From Liolophura sinensis (lineage: Eukaryota; Mollusca; Polyplacophora; Chitonida; Chitonidae): a DNA stretch of 64,000 nucleotides. Both the position numbers and the translations under genes were made by a program. The notes under the pieces were generated by a model that was not told where the DNA came from, ran no database searches, and saw only the letters and a program-made list of their open reading frames with translations. Location of the stretch: assembly GCF_032854445.1 (NCBI RefSeq), contig NC_088307.1:24937953-25001952 (forward strand), written 5' to 3'. This document shows, in pieces, positions 1 through 12,380 of the stretch (the stretch's first letter is position 1; every line of letters begins with the position of its first letter).

Positions 1-420
1 AACGTACATAATATACACACATTTTGACCGTCTTTCACCAAAGTTTTGGTATATTGTGTGAATTCGGTTGTTCTAGACCATTCAGAATTGTGTGTGCGGG
101 CAAGTAGGCAATTCCACGCCGATTCGATTGTAGCGCTCCCTGGAGTCGGATGGTGTCAGCTTTGGTGTCAGAGGAAAGAGGATCAAAACAGATGTACATA
201 GTGTAAAATGGTTACTGTATATTTCAAAGGATAAGAGTTTTCACTTTGAATCGAATACCGCCTACCGCGAACCGCCGACTAATTTTTCCGATCTGATCAC
301 AACTAGTCTCCTTGATGACGTGTAAGCTGATGAATCCATCACGTGTTAGACGTGTGAACGCTAACACGTCTCAATGGGCATGCGTGAGAGTTTTGCAGTT
401 GGCATTGTACAAGTGCTAAC
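1..420. other. No recognisable feature
   Basis: AT-rich non-coding sequence with a somewhat more CpG-rich stretch around 100-310. No ORF, RNA gene or repeat that I can support. Confidence 0.5.
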
Positions 421-429
421 TGATGTTCG

Positions 430-690
430 AAAACTGTTCCCAACGCAACAAACAAATATTTGACGTGAAATTGATTGAAATTGTTGATCAAAAAATTGTT
501 GCCGACAAACAACAGCCAAATATTTGGCGTAAAATTGTCTCTCCAAAATTGCTGTCGACGCAACAAACAAATATTTGACTTGAAAATGTTGATCAAAAAC
601 TGTTCCGAACGCAACAAACAAATGTTTGACGTGAAATTGTTGCTCAAAAACTTTTGTCGACCCAACGAGCAAATATTTGATAAAAAACGT
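430..690 (+). repeat. Degenerate tandem repeat, about 50-60 bp unit
   Basis: About five diverged units each carry an element like CAACAAACAAATATTTGACG followed by a TGAAATTGTTG...CAAAAA segment. The overlapping open frames on both strands here are products of this repeat and not genes. Confidence 0.75.
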
Positions 691-829
691 CAAAAGCAGA
701 AAGCAAAAAGTAGTTTGTCAGGTTTATTCCATCAAACACCTTCATTTCAAGTTTCTTAAATTTTACAATGAGTAAATATGGACAGAGCGTCCAGAATCTC
801 TTGCGTTCTGCCTCATAATTTGTGTCTAA

Positions 830-1160
830 ATTCTGCTTAACCCGGGGCTAGAGAGAGTATATTCACCATGTTGAATAAGATCGTCTCGTTGGATATATGA
901 ACAGTTACAGTCAAAGCCCAACTGACATACATATTTTGTTATGGACAACTGATGTTCTAGCATGGTACACGATTTGAGTACTGATTTCACTCAGTGGCCT
1001 AGAACATACTTTGCGCCTTTCCAACATCATTGAAAACTGTTGACTACTTTGTATGATTTCGTGAGATGTTCGTACTTTCTATACTTTTTTAGTTCTTTGG
1101 TGGTTTGTGGTATACGTCGCTTTGGGAATCTTGCGATTATTGACTTGGGACGGCCTTATG
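830..1160. repeat. Dispersed repeat, copy 1
   Basis: Diverged but colinear with 9930-10235. Shared blocks include GCTTAACC...GAGCTAG, ATATATGAACAGT, ACACGATTTGA, TTTGCGCC.TTCCAACATCA, and TTCTTTGGTGGTTTGTG. No coding capacity; family unknown. Confidence 0.6.
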
Positions 1161-3701
1161 GTTGACGGCTGGTATACGAATGTCTGTTTTGGCGCATAGA
1201 TTCCATACTTTTGGCTATACAAATTATTCAACACGACGAGTATGCAGTGTCCACGTTGAATGAATTTCAGGCTGGCTCATATAATGACCTCTAATGGAAA
1301 TCCTCGAGCTCGTGACCAGTGGGGTAGTAGGCCTCGGCTTTGTACCGCACCTTCTGAAAAAGTGATCATAAGGCGACGTTTTAAGTGTTTATTTGGTTAT
1401 TGAATCACTGATCGGTGTTTTAGGTCGTAATGAAGACAACTATTAATGACAAAATTTCGCCCCGAAGAAAAAAGCATTTTCACAGGCAAATATATGTCAT
1501 AAAATTTTATTTCTAGTGTTGAAATTTACATTTTTTGTTTAAGACATCAGCATACCTATCTAAACGCCTTTCCAAGATCAACTTTGATCTGAGAACTCTC
1601 AGATTCGGACAAAATATGTAACTTTGCCTAAGGTTTATATCATAAATATAAACATATCATTTACCGTGTTATATCACTGATGCTACAGTAGTCGGGATTT
1701 TCAGTGGAGGAAACCTGGCAGAGCTATCGCGGGAACCACGGCTTCGATTTCGCTGTCGAAAAAGCGAGAGCTGGATTCGAAACTGCGATCTCACTGATAA
1801 AGGGCAGTAGTGATCTGCCGTGAGAATGTGTTGAGGAAATCATGGAGCAAAAGCAAATAAATGAATACCTCAAATCCCAATTAATCTCTGAATCGTAAAA
1901 AGTATAAAATTAATAAAAGAATATCGTTTTTCAATTAAAAAGTAAAGAATAGAAAACCGTTTGTTAATGAATTTGTGGCATTGTATAGTTTTATTATCAT
2001 TTAACATTTTTGTGGGGTTTTTTGCATGAAACATGCAACATTTGGACTGAGCGCTAAAAACCTACTTTAAGTTTTAATTTAGTCCGACTCCATGATAGAA
2101 ACCGTAATTGTCACGTACCTAAATTAAAAACCAAGTTTGATTATTACGCTGAAGTCCTTGCTGATGGCGCTCTTTCTTTAAGATAACATCGAATCGAAAT
2201 TATGACATTTTCCATATCTGCTGAACGAAGGTTCCACAACATTAATTAAAAAGTTCTGAAAAATTGTTGAGTACGACATAAAACCTCAAGCAAACCATAT
2301 CTACATACAGAGATATCTATACTAAAAAGTTCGGGGCTGATTTTTACTCCTCAATTTTCTGCACACAAGTCCCTTTTTCAACCAATAATGCTGGGATAAT
2401 TTTAAACTGAAAACAAAGGTGGGAAAGCTTGGTTCAGTCTGTACTCTAGAAGAGTGGGATGTCTTGATATGCGTCATAATTACCCTGGAGAACAATTAAG
2501 AAAAAGGCAAACAAAAAGAAACAAGAGAAAGAAACGAAATATCTGTTTATTTGAACGCATGAAAAACAGAAGTCTAGCCAGAAACGACGAGAGAGAGAGG
2601 AGGGGAAAAAAGAGTGCAGATATATCATGGAATCCGTCACAAAGACCAGATGGTATAACACTGCAGTGAACAATGGCGGCGGGTAAATCGGGGTGCTATA
2701 TTAAGATCAGCCTGAACACGATTACAGACTCGGTCTCTTCACATTCGCTGAAGCGTGGATTATTCAATTGTACAACTAAATCAGTCTTTGTTTGTAATGA
2801 GCTTCGCTATGTACGCAGTCTTATAAACACAGGAATTTTTTCTCTCGACGTTCCCGCCATCTTTTTGCCGAAATACTATTAATGCAAATGCATATGATTT
2901 TAGTGCAACTATGGAAGAACCATCTTGATCACTAGAAATACGTTCGGCCATAAAATAGTTCCTGTCCCTGTTGTAATATTTTTTTTTAAAGTGATGAACT
3001 GTGTGAACAGCTGTTTCATTTACGCGCTCGGGCCGATCATTTGATGGCTGTCAATGCATACTTGAAGGATTCACTGATGATGACGTGTTTTTGTTTTGAT
3101 GTGTTACCCGGTATCTTTAAAGATGAGTCATGCTTTATGATTGACTGAGTGACTTTCTCTGACTGTTTGATTGATGTTTAACGCCATAATGAAGAAGTTT
3201 TCGCTTATACAAATGGTGTATTTAGACATGTTTATATACAAACGAACTTTCCCATACGTGACTTTTACAGATATGAACGTCATACTGGAAAACTTGAAAG
3301 ACAAGTGGTTGAACTCGGACACGACCCACTCCCAATGTGATTTATATGGCACTCTTACCACTGTGTTACGACACCAGTATATTTTGTATTACGAAAATCA
3401 TGTCGTTGCTACCTTTGCACATGGTTCAAAAGAGAAAAAATTCTACGTTCCAGTACTTTTAATCTCGCCATATTCTCGTAATCTTCCGATTGTACGTAAT
3501 CTCGCGATATTCTCGTTTGTCTATTCTCACGCGGTCGAAAGTTGCTTTCAAAAGCAGATAATTCTCCCTGACTGGGAAGTAATCGCCCGTCGTTCCTGTA
3601 GCAAAGCGCTTTCGGCCTTTCGCCGCAGTGCAAAGTCTGAGGTGACTCGGTACACGGAGTAAATCCTTCCAGTCAGACCTCCCTGGATGGGAGCGGGTCC
3701 T

Positions 3702-3715
3702 GTCGCCATGGCAAC
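3702..3715. promoter_or_regulatory. RFX X-box-like palindrome
   Basis: GTCGCCATGGCAAC differs by one base from the perfect X-box palindrome GTTGCCATGGCAAC bound by RFX factors. It lies in a CpG-richer patch. No adjacent gene is recognised, so function is unproven. Confidence 0.3.
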
Positions 3716-5793
3716 GAGATCTGTCTCATCCGGGGACTTTCTACCAGGCTGTCACTTTCAGTTATCATTGATTATCACTCCAGATTCCTTCACGAATAAA
3801 TCCTTTGGTAAAGAATATCCATACTTAAGCGCTCTGTACTCAAGGCTCTTTTGTATATAAATAGAAGACGATGTAGAGATATTGAAAAGCTGTCTAACAA
3901 TGTTACGTAACCAATATTATCGTGCAGTTTTATTCGCTCTCTACTATGTCCAGATATTCGTAACAATTGCAATGGCTGATTAAATTCATAAGATAGCCAT
4001 TGCATCCCTGACTTCTTATGTGTTAAACTTTAGTTTTTAGCTTTGACCGAAATAATTGCCTACGCGATCCTACAGTGCTGCAGTGATCTCTGGAGTCCTG
4101 CTAGGCCCCGTTGTATACGGTCGATGGCTGTTTTAACTAACTAAAAATGTTATGAAAGTAATTCGCTTAGTAATTCGACTTGGAGAATTGGATTTTATAG
4201 CAATTACTCACCGCGGGAATTTATTCGTATGTCTGTAGGTATGTATGTAGACATGCTTGTTGTTTTATGTCATTGGGTTGTGTACATATAGTCCTACTGT
4301 GTCTTTGTGACAGAGCGAGTCCATGCCGCCTCTGAAGTGCCAAGTGGAAGACACTAGATGTGCATACATATTCGTACATTGGAGCCCTTAAGCATAACAT
4401 AAATCCCCACGGAATCTTTTTCATATGGTTGTTAGTTTTAGCCCATTTACACAAAAGCCGTGGGGTTACTCAATCAGAGGAATCCCATATTGAGACTAGC
4501 TTTTTCTTTTTTTTTTTTTTTTTGAAAAGATCTTTTTATTAAAGACTAATACAAACATGATTTTGTGGCTACATTGAAAATTATATTTCCAAATGATATG
4601 TATTGTACATCACTTCTGATTTGATGTTTGATAGTTCGTTTTTACGATTTACTAATGGTGGTATTGGCACCTATGGTTGTCGAACAGCCCTATTGTTGCT
4701 CTCGACGAGGTAAATGGCATCCGCACATGCACATCTTGCACCAGAGCTACACGGGATGTCACCTCGAATGTGTCACTATACACTAACGGCAGCACGGTGC
4801 GTCTGCTTTTATCTTCAGCAGCAAAACCTTCGAAAACATAGCCTTTGTCAACAATAATGTTGTAATTCAATAAAAAGTCGGGATACCGGTAGCAAAAGAA
4901 AAAGAAACTTTTCGGGAAGGCTATGGTTTGGCAACACTAAGCGTTTTCCCTGTTCGTCTGTCCCACCTTTATCTATTGGCACCCCCATAATAACCTTACA
5001 CTCCCCCCTCGATCCTCGGTGTCCTCTTCCTCCAATCATACCCCAGGACATTCTTCACAGAGTGCAATGTTTAGGTTAGGCAGCGTTAGAGTCCACCTCG
5101 GAACCCTTGTACCGTCACTACTGATCCCAGCACACACACAGACGGATCAATCCGCACTAAAAATCTTAACTTGTACGTGTGATCGAAATCGCAGATTAAA
5201 TCTTGTCACCCTGGGCGAGCATCTGCTGCAGCAGCAAAACTCGGGTCAACCAGTCCGTTCTACAACATTTCTCGGTTTCTAAGTTCAGTGGAAAAAGCAA
5301 ACATTGGATTTGCTTGGCCCTTCTCTTTGGCCACAGAAACCCAAGTTCATTGCCTATTCCTCACCCACCCCTCTTCCCTCCTCCCGCACTCTCCTCTCAT
5401 TCTTTCTCATAACACGTTCGGCAAAGTTTGTCAACAGATCAGCAACCACTTCTTGCTGCAGGCTGTTCTTTTCTATATAGAGGGAAATATACACACCCAA
5501 AGCGTCATTGTTATACTTCATGAATCAATGAGACGAGAACCAGCCGTCGCTTTATTTGTCAGCTCCTGTTTATCTACACGTAAGATAAAGATATACATGC
5601 CTATATATACTTTACAGGTTTAACGACACAGCCAATTCCAATCAGTTTTGACGTATAAAGCAAATACGCTTTTAACCGATATTCCACATAGGCGTTTTTT
5701 TTTAGTTTAACCTAACTTCAAAATCTAAAACCTGATTTAAAATTGTCTGCCTTCATTCATATACTTCACAAGTTTAACAACATTACCTATTCC

Positions 5794-5829
5794 AGTGGAA
5801 TAAATTTATTCCACTAAATTTATTCCACT
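5794..5829. repeat. Perfect 22-bp palindrome with a repeated half
   Basis: Positions 5794-5815 read the same on both strands (AGTGGAATAAA and its complement). The last 14 bases are then repeated directly to 5829. Confidence 0.8.
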
Positions 5830-6121
5830 GACCGACAGACAGGCAGACGGACTTGTAGAACTACTTGTCATGGTTTGGAATAGCATATTAGAATCGGAAC
5901 CTTTGTGTTCAAGATAGACCTATATATGGACACAAGATGATCCGACGTACTGCTATCATATCATTGCCTCTTGTGGTGCAAGTCGCTGGTCGAGAATTTT
6001 AGTCTGCTCTTGCTGTCTCAGAGTTAAAAGTGCATGTCGTCTAACTGACGAGGGTCAGTGGCTTACTCCAATATTTTTCACCCATAAACCGCCGTCATAT
6101 AACAACCAATAAACCAGTATG

Positions 6122-6280
6122 TATTTATTTATTTGATTGGTGTGCTCAAGAATATTTCACATATACGACGGCGGCCAGCATTGTGGTGGGTGGAAACCGG
6201 GCAGAGCCCGGGGGAAACCCACAACCATCCGCAGGTTGCTGGCAGACCTTCCCACGTACGGCCGGAGAGGAACGGCCAGC
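6122..6280 (-). mobile_element. SINE family A, truncated
   Basis: Tail-first orientation: TTTATTTATTTG, the core CAAGAATATTTCAC...ACGACGGCGGCCAGCAT and the GGGGGAAACCCACAACCATCC body. The tRNA-like head is missing. Overlapping ORFs are SINE-derived. Confidence 0.8.
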
Positions 6281-6729
6281 ATATAAATGAGCAGGTAATA
6301 TACTCTCTTTATCTGAAAAAACTAAAAGCTCACATCCTGAAGTCATGAGTTCAAAACCATCTCCCACTTATTCGTTTGAGTTTTTTTTCGGCAAGAGCAT
6401 TGTAAGGCATCAGTAAGAAGCTCATTAGTTGCTCACCGTTTGAAAGCTGAGTACCCGATTTATTAACCTCGCGTGTCTTTTTAATGGGAAGTCAATCGCA
6501 TTGACCACTCGGCCACGGTCCACTCTGAGAACAATACGCTAGTGCATAAGCTGAACAAATAAATAAAGCGAGTGTCGTGCTACGCAACTAAGTTCATTAG
6601 ACATGGAACAGCGTCTTGGTTTGCCACGTGGTTCAAGACAAGCAGTTTCGATTTAGAGACCTCTGAGTGTTACAGTAAAGCATTATCGCATGGGTTTATT
6701 CCGATCTGCTGCCTAACTAATTGATGAAC

Positions 6730-7082
<353 letters not shown>

Positions 7083-7182
7083 TGTATGCCACCTATGGGC
7101 CTAATAGACCAGTTTCCCCAAACTGTCCTTGAACTAGCGTTGTTTGCATATGACATGGGTCGGGTCATCCCAGAGACTTTGA

Positions 7183-7315
7183 AAATGGTACTTATTGTTT
7201 GAGGCTTAACACTGAGGCGGTAGAGCAAGGAAACAGGACTGGTTGGCCCGTATTCAATATAGTGTGACTGTGTGGGGTGTCATGGTGTGTCCCATGACGG
7301 ATCATGTATTGGTCA
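7183..7315 (+). mobile_element. SINE family B, internal fragment
   Basis: Carries the block GGTACTTATTGTTTGAGGC...GGACTGGTTGGCCCGTATTC...GTGTGGGGTGTCATG. It also occurs inverted at 23406-23520, and related sequence lies inside the complete family B copies at 51.5 and 52.3 kb. Head and tail absent. Confidence 0.55.
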
Positions 7316-8966
7316 GATATTATCTTTGTCAGCTGGTTAGAAAACTGATGCTGGTTTACCTGTGCAAGTTAGCTATTACATGTACAGGTGAACTCAGAAA
7401 TGCACTCCAGTTGCCTCCACCCATAAACCTGAATACACAGGCAAAGTGAAACATTCTTGAGCATATAGCTTTACTCACCAAATTAAAAAAATATATTTCA
7501 ACAGAGATGCCTCAGTGAACAAAGCAAGGACCCAAGGATGCGTGCATCTGAGCTAGGGTTTGGTAGTAAAGAGACTGGTAATTCGGGGGGAGGGTGATGG
7601 GTTGTCACAGCAATGTCATGTCAGGTTGCACTCAGTGGTTGTCTTGCACTCTGGGCCCTATCCGAAGCCCCCCATCGGGTTGCACTTGACATCCGAATCT
7701 AACACACAAAGACGCTCTGGATAAAACAATGGGACGGACTAAGCAAACAGGAAAACAGTTCTCTTTTATTTCACGGGCAAGGTTGCTGATTCTCTGACGT
7801 CGACGATCGACATTTGTTGAACACTCTTTTTAAATAAACGGACATTTAACCTGGGGTCTGTATAAAGAGGCAGTACGAACACACAGAGGGCTTTACATTC
7901 AATATAAGCCGTCAGAAACACCATATAAAACACGTAATACAATGCTTTCGTCATCCGCTTTTGAAGTTTCGCCGCCAAAAAATGCAACAGGGCTTCGTTC
8001 GCAGCAACATTGCTGAAATTTCACCCTCCAGAACCTAGTGTTAATAAAAAAAATGTGCGAAAATTTGGTAACATTTCAACATTGATTCCAAGCATATAAA
8101 AAGACGATTTCTGAAAATTCCGCCAAAATCTTTTTTTGCTCGGTGTCAAAAACGAAGGAATTATTTTTTCACTCTTGCCGATGAAGACATCGAAAAGGTA
8201 TGTGGTTTGTCGTGTTTTTCCTTCCTGTGGTTAAAAACTGACCCTCTTTGTTACTTCCGTCTGTATGTTTTATCATAGCAGCAGTCAACATTTTTCTCAG
8301 GATATGGACGATGTCATCCGGATTTTCGGTTCCAAGTTCGATCCAAGGCCTCGTCAGTTTTGTTTTCTTCACATACAACAGACAGAATAACCACGATAAA
8401 TACATCTGACGATAAAAACATCTTTTTTGAGTGGAGCAAAATATGTGAGAAGTCAAAGGCATTCTGAGATAACGTTTGAATTTTGCAAATTACAAATTAC
8501 TCCACATTTCATTAACTGAGGCATCTTTTTCTTGCATGTGTGATTAAAATGAATAATAAATGAACGAAAGAACCAATGAATTAATGAGTGGATTTAAACG
8601 CCATATGGCAGTACCATAGCGATATGTAGCATGATTACAAAACTCCAAAATTCTCCATATCAAACAAGACGTAAAACTGTAATTTCGGTCTGCATAATTG
8701 TAGTTGTAAAAATCGGACACCCTAGCTGTGCATTAAGTCGCTGCATGCAGCAAAAAATGAATGGCTCTTGCGGAATGATGTCTTAGAATCCGCTATAAGG
8801 AACCAAATTTATGGATTAAGAAGTCGATTGTTGATTGAACCCTCTCAGCGTGACAGCCCCTTAATTCCTGGTCTGTGATGTACGGTTCATTCTGAGGGAA
8901 GTATTGGAGTTCCGTACAATCCAACTATGGAAGTCCGCTCTGACCATTCTCCTTTGATTTTCAACG
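7316..8966. other. No recognisable feature
   Basis: AT-rich sequence with short unsupported frames only. A CpG-richer stretch near 7560-7720 contains nothing identifiable. Confidence 0.4.
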
Positions 8967-8968
8967 TC

Positions 8969-9216
8969 TTATTTATTTATTTATTTGATCGGTGTTTTAC
9001 GCGGTACTGAAGAATATTTCACTTATACGACGGCGGTCAGCATTATGGTGGGTGGACACCGGGCAAAGCCCGGGAGAAACCCACGACCATCCGCAGGTTT
9101 CTGACAGACCTTCCCACTTACGGCCGGAGAGGAAGCCAGCTTGAGGTGGACTTGAACTCACAGCGACCGCATTGGTGAGAGACTCCTGGGTCATTACTCT
9201 GCACTAACGCGTCAGC
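8969..9216 (-). mobile_element. SINE family A, near full length
   Basis: Reads (minus strand) from a tRNA-like head (...GCGACCGCATTGGTGAGAGA on the plus strand, complementary to a B-box-like GTGAGTTCAAGTCC) through the conserved body to an AAATAAAT tail. The end of the head is degraded. Confidence 0.85.
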
Positions 9217-9360
9217 GTCTAAGGGCACATAAGAACAGTCAGTCCCGAAACATAATGGAAGGAGACCTCACTGTCCAGCCATATATTGTGATAGAAGGGC
9301 GAGCTAATGCGGCATATTGGCTTGTCTGTCTTCCGCAGGCTAGCTTTGATATCTGGAGCC

Positions 9361-9461
9361 GTTTCCACCCACCATAATGCTGACCGCCGTCGTATAAGTG
9401 AAATATTCCAGAGTACGGCGTAAAACACCAATCAAATAAATAAATAAATTAATTAATAAAT
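9361..9461 (+). mobile_element. SINE family A, 3' fragment
   Basis: CACCCACCATAATGCTG, CGCCGTCGTATAAGTGAAAT, GTACGGCGTAAAACACCAAT and AAATAAATAAAT. Inverted relative to the copy at 8969-9216, 145 bases away, so the pair could fold as a hairpin in RNA. Confidence 0.8.
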
Positions 9462-9929
9462 ATCTGGAGCCTCTTTGTTGGGCTTTAGAATTACAGTGGT
9501 GTTGAGTTTGTGACTTTTCTCATGAATGTATACACGAACTGATTATCAAAATTTTTCACAAAAACGTACTATTTAAAAACTGAAAACTTATGTCAAATTA
9601 ATACTTTTAGGCGTTGCAAGCGTTCCAAATTGGACATAACAAAAATCTTGTAGCATTTTAACACTTGCTGTTTAAGGGTGTATACGTTTTGTTTTAAATT
9701 TTATAGACTTGCGGTTTTGCTTCAAACGGTTTCCTTTCCGGTCTTATATTACAGCTGTACAACTAGCGTTTGTAAATACGGGGGCCTACATACGTGCATT
9801 CTATCGGAAAGTGATTATATTCGAGTAAACCATGCGCAGTCCACACAAACGCACACGTAAACATATACTTCCGGTTTGCCAGATTGTGTCATGCACGCTG
9901 CTTCGTAACTGTTTCTTATTCCGCTTAAC

Positions 9930-10235
9930 CTTGAGCTAGTGGCCGTATCTTCATTGCTTTGAGTTAGATCCCCACACTAAATATATGAACAGTAGCAATC
10001 TGTAGATGATATTTAGACTATCGACGACTTATAACTATAGTATGATACACGATTTGAATATCGATTCCATTCAATCACCTAGGACATTATTTGCGCCCTT
10101 CCAACATCATTGAACTCTCCTGACTACTTCGCTTTGTATGAATCCGCCATATTTTCGTACGTTATGTTCCTTGGTGGTTTGTGCTATGCGTCGTTTTTGG
10201 AATTGGCTTCGCGATTACTGACAGTAGGGCAGTGG
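9930..10235. repeat. Dispersed repeat, copy 2
   Basis: Diverged copy of 830-1160 in the same orientation. Shared landmarks: CGCTTAACC, ATATATGAACAGT, ACACGATTTGA, TTTGCGCCCTTCCAACATCA and TTCCTTGGTGGTTTGTG. Confidence 0.6.
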
Positions 10236-10679
10236 TCAGATTCAATTCCGTCCGTCCCCAGCTCTGAAACATAAGTTATCACTGCAAGGTTTGCATGTTG
10301 TCTTAACTTTTTCTCTGATATTTGTAATTGCCAACATTCTTAGTTACATGTACTCTCCATGTAGGCTGAACTTTTCAGGAATTTGTGTTAATACGTATAT
10401 AACGTTTGTTTCATATTAATCCATCCAGTGTTAATCGTGGCAGCTCTGTTTTTAGACATCACACGTGTGAATGCATTACATTAGATGATAAGGTGAAGGT
10501 GACTGCTTTACTAATTTTAGGCCTGTTTATTTCATTTAGTTTTCCTATGAGAATTAAACTCGCACACAGCATATGTTGACGTGTGTCTCCCCTCACGGCA
10601 ATATAAATTTGTTGTAAGTATACCTCAGATTAATAGCATTTTTGAAGTGGAAAACGAGCCGTTTAATATAAAGTTTTTC

Positions 10680-11010
10680 GGCAGTCAGAGAAGATAAGAT
10701 CCACGAGATCCCAGAATTCTCGCACACGAGACTCATCCGCCATGAAATATGGCGTTTCGCACGAGGCCTCTTACTCCAGGCACGCCATGTTTCATTCACA
10801 CTATGGTAGAGACTGGTAATGTATTGAAAAGAAAGCACAGGTATGTAAATACATGATTAGACATATATTCTACATGCATTCATTAACTTCTGGATATGTA
10901 TTAACAGCGAGCGTGATGTCTAAATCGAAGTCACGCGGACTGCGAGACGTCGGAACAAGTCTCGCGTGACGAGTTTTTCATGGTATGACTACTGTCAGCT
11001 TCTCCCCACA
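10680..11010 (+). other. CpG-rich patch with possible untranslated exon ending at 10840
   Basis: A CpG-richer block in AT-rich sequence. A good donor AGCACAG|GTATGT has its GT at 10841-10842. Frames before it stop quickly, so any exon would be non-coding. A bulged inverted repeat lies at 10930-10970. No gene assignment. Confidence 0.2.
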
Positions 11011-11271
11011 ACAGCGCGCGCTCTCTTTATGTCTCTATATTTCTAGCGGGACTATTTATTAACAATACTCGCTTCAGTGCAAGGTATTTTTGTTATTTCA
11101 AGAATAGGTTTGGCCTGTGTCTGACTGTAGATGAGATATAGTCTTTGACAAATAACGTCTGTTCCATTGAATGGTGAAAGTGTTCGAAAATCTGTTTGAG
11201 AAATATTGCTAATTTGATTGTTAATTTTCTCACCGGTTTCATGGACATCTGTCTTCTCAAAACAGTAAGGT

Positions 11272-11350
11272 TTTGATTTATTTTTTTATTTATTTATTTG
11301 GTGTTTTACGCCTCACTCACTCAGGACAGAGCACGGGGCAAATCCACGAC
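11272..11350 (-). mobile_element. SINE family A, deleted copy
   Basis: TTTATTTATTTGGTGTTTTACGCC followed directly by the GGACAGAGCACGGGGCAAAT part of the body; the middle is deleted. It sits head to tail with the next copy. Confidence 0.65.
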
Positions 11351-11364
11351 CACTGGTTGATCAT

Positions 11365-11537
11365 ATTTATTTATTTATTTGACTGGTGTTTTATGCCGTA
11401 CTCAAGAATATTTCACTTATACGACGGCGGCCAGCATTATGGTTGGAGGAAACCGGGCAGAGCACGGGGGAAACCCACAACCATCCGCAGGTTGCTGGGA
11501 AACTTCCCACGTACGGCCGAAGAGGAAGCCAGCCAGG
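11365..11537 (-). mobile_element. SINE family A, truncated
   Basis: Conserved tail, core (ATATTTCACTTATACGACGG) and body through GGCCGAAGAGGAAGCCAGCC; tRNA-like head missing. A TA microsatellite follows. Confidence 0.8.
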
Positions 11538-11557
11538 TTGATAATAAAGTCTGTCTT

Positions 11558-11559
11558 TC

Positions 11560-11604
<45 letters not shown>
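11558..11604. repeat. TA dinucleotide microsatellite
   Basis: About 23 TA units. Confidence 0.95.
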
Positions 11605-11610
<6 letters not shown>

Positions 11611-12084
11611 CAACATACATTGATGTATCTTCTGATGATATTTGGAAGCTACTTTATAAACGTTTTAAGAGCTTAAAGTTACAATAAATTTGAATGAGAA
11701 TGAATAAACATGTGCTGTCTGACTGTGTCATATGAAACATACTTCACCAGTTGATGACTGGTATTCCAAGGTTTCCTTGTGAATGTCATGCGTGAAATCG
11801 TGGAAACCACAAGGAATTAAATAGTTGAAAAAATACTTTTAACACTATTTTGTCGGCAGTACACGCTGTAATGGACAGAGGTTATTCGTCCGGCTTTGGT
11901 ACGTTACTATACAATGATAAAATGTGATAAAAAAAGGTGTTCATTGGGTCTAAACTGGATTGACCACGGTTTGGATTGCTATGCGTAATTACCACAGTAA
12001 TGCTTTTGCGCATGCACAAAGCACCATCGTAAAACCCAGAAGACCAACAGATTGCACATCTTAGGCTATATCCTCACTCGATAA

Positions 12085-12380
12085 CACCGATAGTACAGTT
12101 GGCAGAGCGTCCTCTTCGGGAGCGATAGATCCAGGGTCAATCCTAGGTCGAGTCACACTTAAGACTTTAACATCCTCGCTTGGTGTTTAGCCTGAAGGGG
12201 ATAGTGCAACGACTTACTTTAGTTCGGTAAGCAGCAGTCTCAGTGAAGCAGCACTAGATAAAAGAGCGGTAGTAATCCGCCCTGCAACAAGGAGGCACAT
12301 TACATGCACTCTAAGGATTCTTTCATCGTCATACGGCTTGTTAAGTACGACGTTAAACCTCAAGCACTCACTCAATCACC
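12085..12380 (+). mobile_element. SINE family B, full length
   Basis: tRNA-like head with A-box-like TAGTACAGTTGGCAGAGCGT and B-box-like GGGTCAATCCTAGGTCGAGTC, then AAAAGAGCGG.AGTAATCCGC, GAGGCACATTACATGCACTC, and a tail GTTAAGTACGACGTTAAACC + CAAGCACTCACTC. It matches copies at 51.5 and 52.3 kb. Confidence 0.8.

Larger units (their letters stand above)
1161..6121. other. Gene-free AT-rich region
   Basis: No coding sequence I can support. The longest frame outside repeats (3171-3662, 163 codons) begins at TTG, has no recognisable domain and is within reach of chance. A CpG-richer patch at 3450-3740 holds an RFX-like X-box. A tail fragment of a SINE-like element lies near 2270-2300, and another precedes the element at 6122. 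Confidence 0.5.

Noticed and set aside
3171-3662. 163-codon plus-strand frame
   Set aside because: No recognisable domain, first codon is TTG, no splice or promoter support, and a frame of this length is not far outside chance for the window.
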